DNA of 27,604 bases from CAZLMW01 sp964560875 (GTDB lineage: Bacteria > Myxococcota_A > UBA9042): contig CAZLMW010000106.1 of assembly GCA_964560875.1 (NCBI GenBank), positions 1 through 27,604 on the forward strand, read 5' to 3'. Below, piece by piece: positions 23,649 to 27,604 of the stretch. The position numbers and the translations under genes are program-made. Every line of letters begins with the position of its first letter. Position 1 is the stretch's first letter. The notes below the pieces were generated by a model. It was not told the DNA's origin. It was given only the letters and a program-made list of their open reading frames with translations, and searched no databases.

Positions 23649-26600
23649 CTACTTGCAGACGCAGCCTTTCTTGGCGTCGCACATCGCCAACTTGCCGGCG
23701 CACTTCTTGGCGCAATCGTTGAACACAGTGGTCCGACACTGACCGGCGGCCTGGCAGCCCGCGTTGCCCCAGGCGTCGACGCGGATGATCGCCGGGTTTT
23801 CACGCGAAAACGCCACGGTTCCACCCAGCAGCGCGGCACCACCGTCGTCCATCACCACGAGCCCCTGGCGGCCGAGCATGGTGGTCTTTCCGACCTGGTA
23901 TTCGCGATACCAAACGGGCTTGCCGGCGGCGTCGAGGCGCGTCAACCAGGCCTTCTTCACGATGCCGTCGTCGCGGTCCCCCGCCACCAGGAAGCTTCCG
24001 TCCGGGCTGACACCCAATCCGCGGAAGTCGACGGGCGTCGCGAGCTTGGGATGCTTACGCCACTTCAGCGCGCCGTCCTCGCCATGAGCCGCGATCACGT
24101 AGCGCTTGTCGGTCCCAACGATGTAGCGCCCAGCGGTGATGAGTTGCCCGCCGGATGATTCGATGCGTTCGTAGGTGACGGACTTGCCGGACACCGCCGA
24201 TGACTTGCGCCACACGAGCTTGCCCGCGTTGTCGAAGCGCGTGAGGAGGGGATCCATCGGCCCCTTCGACTTGCGCGTGGCGCCTGCAATCACCGCGTGG
24301 CCGGTCTTGAACGTCACAAGCGCGTGCCCGTAGTCGTCGCCATCGTTGCGACCGCTAGCGCGGGTGTATTTGGGCAGACCCGTGCCGTCAGTGCGGATGT
24401 AGAGCAGCTCGATGCGACCGGTCGCGGCTGTCGAACGGAACCCGGCGATGGCGAACGAGCCGTCGATGACCACGCGAATATCGTCACCGTAGTAGTGGTG
24501 CGTGTACTTGAGCGCGCTCGCGTCGTAGGGCGGGTCGATCGTGCGACCCTGGCGGCTGTGCTTGAACAAGTCGGCGTCGAGGAATTCGATGCGGATCCGG
24601 TCGCGATACCGCCAGTGATTTCGGTCCCGGCGCAGCGCGACGAATTTGCTCCCCGAGACGTGGCGGAACGACCGCGCAGCGACGACTCCCTGGTTCTGAT
24701 CGCCGCCGAGGCTCAGTTGGCTGGTGAACAGCGCTTTGCCCTCGGTCCAACGCGGCTGGTTGCTGACCAGGTGATAGTACTTGCCGCGCGGCCCCATCCG
24801 TCCCCAGCGCAGCTCGTAGTTGTCAGTCTTCTTCCATTTCCAGTGGTAGAAGCGACGTGGCATCGCGTAGATGACACTGCCCTTGTAGGCGATGCCCGCG
24901 GAGACGACCGGATACTTGTTGCTGTCGGTCGAGTTGTCGTACGCGACCGCGCGGAGCAGCGCAGGCCCCGAGTACATGCAGACGCCCTTGGCGCACACGG
25001 TCTTTTCGGAGCACTTGCTGCCGTCGTCACAGGTGCCGCTGTCGAGCGCGACATTCTCGCAGCCGGACACCGGATGACACGCGTCTTGCGTGCAGGCGTT
25101 GGCGTCGTCGCAATCGAGCACCTTGGCTGAAGCGCACGCACCGGCCTGGCAGGACTCGCCGATGGTGCAGATGGAGCCGTCGTTGCAGGGCCCAGACGCG
25201 GCCTTGTGCTGGCACCCCTTGGTCGCGTCACAGCTGTCGGTCGTGCACGGGTTTGCGTCGTCGCAGCTGCGCGCGGTGTGGACACAGCCCTTGGCGGGGT
25301 CGCAGCGATCCGCTGTGCAGGTCTTCGCGTCGTCGCAACCCTTGGGAATCGACGCCCCGGGCGCCTTCGATGGGCAAACTCCGCCGTCTTTGCATGCGAT
25401 GTTGCCCCAGGCGTCGGTCCGGATCACGACGCCGCGCGCGTTGCCGTTGACGATGGTTCCGCCGCCGAGAAGCAGCCCGCCGTCGGCAAGCGCGATGGCA
25501 CCCTCGCGGCTCATCCAGTGCGAGGACCCATGCTGCAGGTCGCGCCGCCAGGTCGGGTTGCCGAGCGAATCGACGTGTTGCAGCCAAATCGCCGTACCAA
25601 GGCCGATCGTGCGGTTGCCCGCCAGCAGATAGCCACCATCAGCCCGTTTGGCGAGCAACGACAGCCCGGCGCTGCTCGGCTGCGGAACGACGCGCGACCA
25701 AAGCTTCTTGCCCTCGTCGTCGAAGCGGGCGAGCCACGGCGATGTCTTCTTTCCGACGACGAACCGACCCGCGGCCATGAGGTCCGAGCCGTCGCGAACC
25801 AGGCGTTCGATGGCCGTGGCACCAGCGCTGTGATGCACGCGCCGGAAGACGGAGGTGCCCGACTTGGAGACCTTCTGCAGCAGCGCCGCTTCGGAGAGCT
25901 TTGCGCCCTTCTGCCAGCCGCCGGCGATGAAGCCGCCGTCGGACGTTGCGACAGCTGCGCGGGTGTAGACGCTCGCGGCGTTACCGGGGAACTGACGTCG
26001 CCATACGCTCTTGAGGTCGGCCTGGATGAGCTGAACGTCCATGCGCGGGCCGCCGGACGAGCCCCAGAGGTCCCCGGCGATGGCGATCGAACCGTCCGCG
26101 AGGCGTGAGATTGCGCGTGGGTACGTGCGGGGATACTTGCCGACGACGCTGGCGCTGAGCGGATACGACGCGACCAAGCCAATGGCCTTGAGCTTGTCAT
26201 CCACAAGGCGAGCGCGGAGCACACGATCGGCGCCGCCCTCGCCCCACGTGAGCAGGAAGCCGCCGGACGCCACGGGGAGAGTCAGCGACGAATCGACCGC
26301 TTTTTGGTAGGTGCCGCCGCCGAGGTTGCCAGCGAGCTTGAAGCCGCCTGCGCTATCGATACGTCCACCCATGAGGTTGAACGCATAGCCGAACGGTCGC
26401 TGCGAGAAGATGCCGACCCAGCCGCCCTTGGTGGACGCGATGTTGATGAAGACCTGGCTGGGTTTGGTTGTCTTGTAGAGATCGTGGTCGGTCGCCCAGA
26501 GCTTGCCCTTCTCCGAATGCGCGCAGACCCCAGCTTTGCAGGCCGCCGAGAGGCTGCAGCCGTTGGAGACCGGGCACGTGCTGCCGTCCTTTTTCGCCTT

Positions 26601-27604
26601 GGCCACGCAGCCCTTCGAGCCGTCGCAGCTGTCATCGGTGCACGGGTTGCCGTCGTCGCAATTGCGCGCTTTGCCCACGCAGAAACCGCCGGCGCAGGCG
26701 TCCTTCTCGGTGCATTGGTCGCCGTCATCACATAGCGCGGCGGTCGCTTTGTGCGTGCACCCTGCCTTCTTTTCGCAGGCGTCGATGGTGCAAGCGTTGG
26801 CGTCATCGCAGCCGGTCTTGGTGAAGCCGCAGCCTTTTTGCCCGTCGCATGTGTTGGCGGTACAGGCGTCGCCGTCGTCGCACTTGGTCGCGGTGGTCGA
26901 GAAGCATTTGCCTGCTTCGGTGCACGACCGGTCGCCCCACGGGCTGAGCTTGGCGATGTAGGGCGTGGGTTTGTTCGGGTCGCCGCTGTCCCCGGCCAAC
27001 CAGAGGCTACCGTCCGGCCCTTTCTTGATGGACCGGGGGTTGAGAAACGGCCCGTTCTCGAGCGTGCGCGACCACTGCTGGACGCCGGCGCTGTTGAATC
27101 CGCGCAGCGAGGCGAACGACTTGAAACCGACGACCTCCGCGAGCAGCGCGGTCACCTCGTTGCCGTTACGCACCAGTGAGGCGACGTGACCGCGGCCCGC
27201 GAGCGACGGCTTTTTCTGCCAACGAACTTTCCCGTCGCTGGTCAGTTTCGTGAGGACAGCAGTCGGCTTGTTCTTGTCGCCGGCCCAACCGCCGAGAACG
27301 GCACCACCGGGCACGTGAATTGCGCTGTGGAACTGGCCGACGGTTGCCAGCTTGCGGCGCCATGATTGGGCCCCTGTGTGCGTCAGCCCAATCGCCAGCC
27401 CACGCTGCTCGCCGTCGTTTGTGCTGCCGGCGATGATGACGGATGTGTCGGGTAGAACAGCGGCGGCATACGGCCAATCTGTTTGGCCGGGCGGAACCGC
27501 GAGATGGCGCTCGAAGATCGTGGCGCCATTGGAATGAACGCGCGCCCAGGCGATGCGGCGCTGACCGATGTTCGGTTGCCGTGCTCCCAGTCCGGCAAAC
27601 GTAC
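23649..27604 (-). CDS. Giant secreted propeller-type protein with interleaved Cys-rich blocks, 5' partial
   Basis: The frame stays open from the TAG at 23649-23651 to the right edge, so the N-terminus is missing; the apparent start at 27314 is only an internal GTG. At least 1317 codons are present. Three stretches of beta-propeller-like repeats (about 27604-26920, 26500-25385 and 24945-23750) have units of the form W-x-x-x-D-x-x-G-K-x-x-W-x-R and DGGxxxAGxx. Each ends with a related signature: SPWGDRSC, DAWGNIAC, DAWGNAGC. Two cysteine blocks lie between them (about 26900-26530 and 25345-24960) with C-T-x-D-x-C repeats like those in the 4451 and 7615 genes. The C-terminus is a small cysteine knot-like tail (CAKKCAGKLAMC). 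An extracellular location is expected from the cysteines. Function unknown; adhesion or ligand binding is a guess. Confidence 0.8.
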   Translation of the reverse strand, partial: TFAGLGARQPNIGQRRIAWARVHSNGATIFERHLAVPPGQTDWPYAAAVLPDTSVIIAGSTNDGEQRGLAIGLTHTGAQSWRRKLATVGQFHSAIHVPGGAVLGGWAGDKNKPTAVLTKLTSDGKVRWQKKPSLAGRGHVASLVRNGNEVTALLAEVVGFKSFASLRGFNSAGVQQWSRTLENGPFLNPRSIKKGPDGSLWLAGDSGDPNKPTPYIAKLSPWGDRSCTEAGKCFSTTATKCDDGDACTANTCDGQKGCGFTKTGCDDANACTIDACEKKAGCTHKATAALCDDGDQCTEKDACAGGFCVGKARNCDDGNPCTDDSCDGSKGCVAKAKKDGSTCPVSNGCSLSAACKAGVCAHSEKGKLWATDHDLYKTTKPSQVFINIASTKGGWVGIFSQRPFGYAFNLMGGRIDSAGGFKLAGNLGGGTYQKAVDSSLTLPVASGGFLLTWGEGGADRVLRARLVDDKLKAIGLVASYPLSASVVGKYPRTYPRAISRLADGSIAIAGDLWGSSGGPRMDVQLIQADLKSVWRRQFPGNAASVYTRAAVATSDGGFIAGGWQKGAKLSEAALLQKVSKSGTSVFRRVHHSAGATAIERLVRDGSDLMAAGRFVVGKKTSPWLARFDDEGKKLWSRVVPQPSSAGLSLLAKRADGGYLLAGNRTIGLGTAIWLQHVDSLGNPTWRRDLQHGSSHWMSREGAIALADGGLLLGGGTIVNGNARGVVIRTDAWGNIACKDGGVCPSKAPGASIPKGCDDAKTCTADRCDPAKGCVHTARSCDDANPCTTDSCDATKGCQHKAASGPCNDGSICTIGESCQAGACASAKVLDCDDANACTQDACHPVSGCENVALDSGTCDDGSKCSEKTVCAKGVCMYSGPALLRAVAYDNSTDSNKYPVVSAGIAYKGSVIYAMPRRFYHWKWKKTDNYELRWGRMGPRGKYYHLVSNQPRWTEGKALFTSQLSLGGDQNQGVVAARSFRHVSGSKFVALRRDRNHWRYRDRIRIEFLDADLFKHSRQGRTIDPPYDASALKYTHHYYGDDIRVVIDGSFAIAGFRSTAATGRIELLYIRTDGTGLPKYTRASGRNDGDDYGHALVTFKTGHAVIAGATRKSKGPMDPLLTRFDNAGKLVWRKSSAVSGKSVTYERIESSGGQLITAGRYIVGTDKRYVIAAHGEDGALKWRKHPKLATPVDFRGLGVSPDGSFLVAGDRDDGIVKKAWLTRLDAAGKPVWYREYQVGKTTMLGRQGLVVMDDGGAALLGGTVAFSRENPAIIRVDAWGNAGCQAAGQCRTTVFNDCAKKCAGKLAMCDAKKGCVCK

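Overview
The window is high-GC bacterial DNA dominated by secreted and lipid-anchored proteins. Most of these have an N-terminal lipobox signal peptide, then an Asp/Gly/Ser/Ala/Thr-rich linker, then long cysteine-rich repeats or a distinct C-terminal head domain. With the IgGFc-binding-like domain, MauG-type cytochrome, PPC-like domains and CX4CH cytochrome-like lipoprotein, this points to a Myxococcota-type (deltaproteobacterial) genome. That assignment rests on gene style; no rRNA, tRNA or phylogenetic marker was seen.

Layout. 1-3278: the 3' part of a pectate-lyase-like beta-helix protein (+), an endonuclease/exonuclease/phosphatase-family enzyme (-), and a divergent dienelactone-hydrolase-like enzyme (+). 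3466-4280: a secreted coiled-coil protein ending in an Arg-Arg-Ala-Met-Gln tandem repeat, interrupted by a 100-N gap. 4451-19657, all on +: six lipoproteins plus one enoyl-CoA hydratase-like gene. The lipoprotein heads are a BPI/TULIP-like lipid-binding domain, an unknown domain with an Asp-rich calcium-loop motif, an IgGFc-binding-like domain, a beta-propeller plus di-haem peroxidase, a cysteine-only protein, and a CX4CH cytochrome-like domain. A second 100-N gap lies in a 17/18-bp minisatellite between the peroxidase gene and the next lipoprotein. 19686-22750, all on -: a PPC-like lipoprotein broken by an apparent frameshift, a short glycosyltransferase-like protein and an outer-membrane beta-barrel candidate. 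22871-23611 (+) is a second barrel candidate. 23649-27604 (-) is a very large propeller/cysteine-block protein that runs off the right edge.

How they may work together (inference): the + cluster looks like one surface-display design used with different heads. These include lipid capture (TULIP), adhesion (IgGFc-like) and redox/haem functions (MauG-like and CX4CH proteins). None of the six mature lipoproteins has Asp at +2 after the lipobox Cys, so outer-membrane or cell-surface sorting is expected. Three tandem arrays with 15-18 bp units and one 22-bp duplication over a stop codon show that local repeat expansion is reshaping gene ends and linkers. Both assembly gaps fall inside such arrays, so their 100-N length is arbitrary and reading frames across them cannot be trusted.
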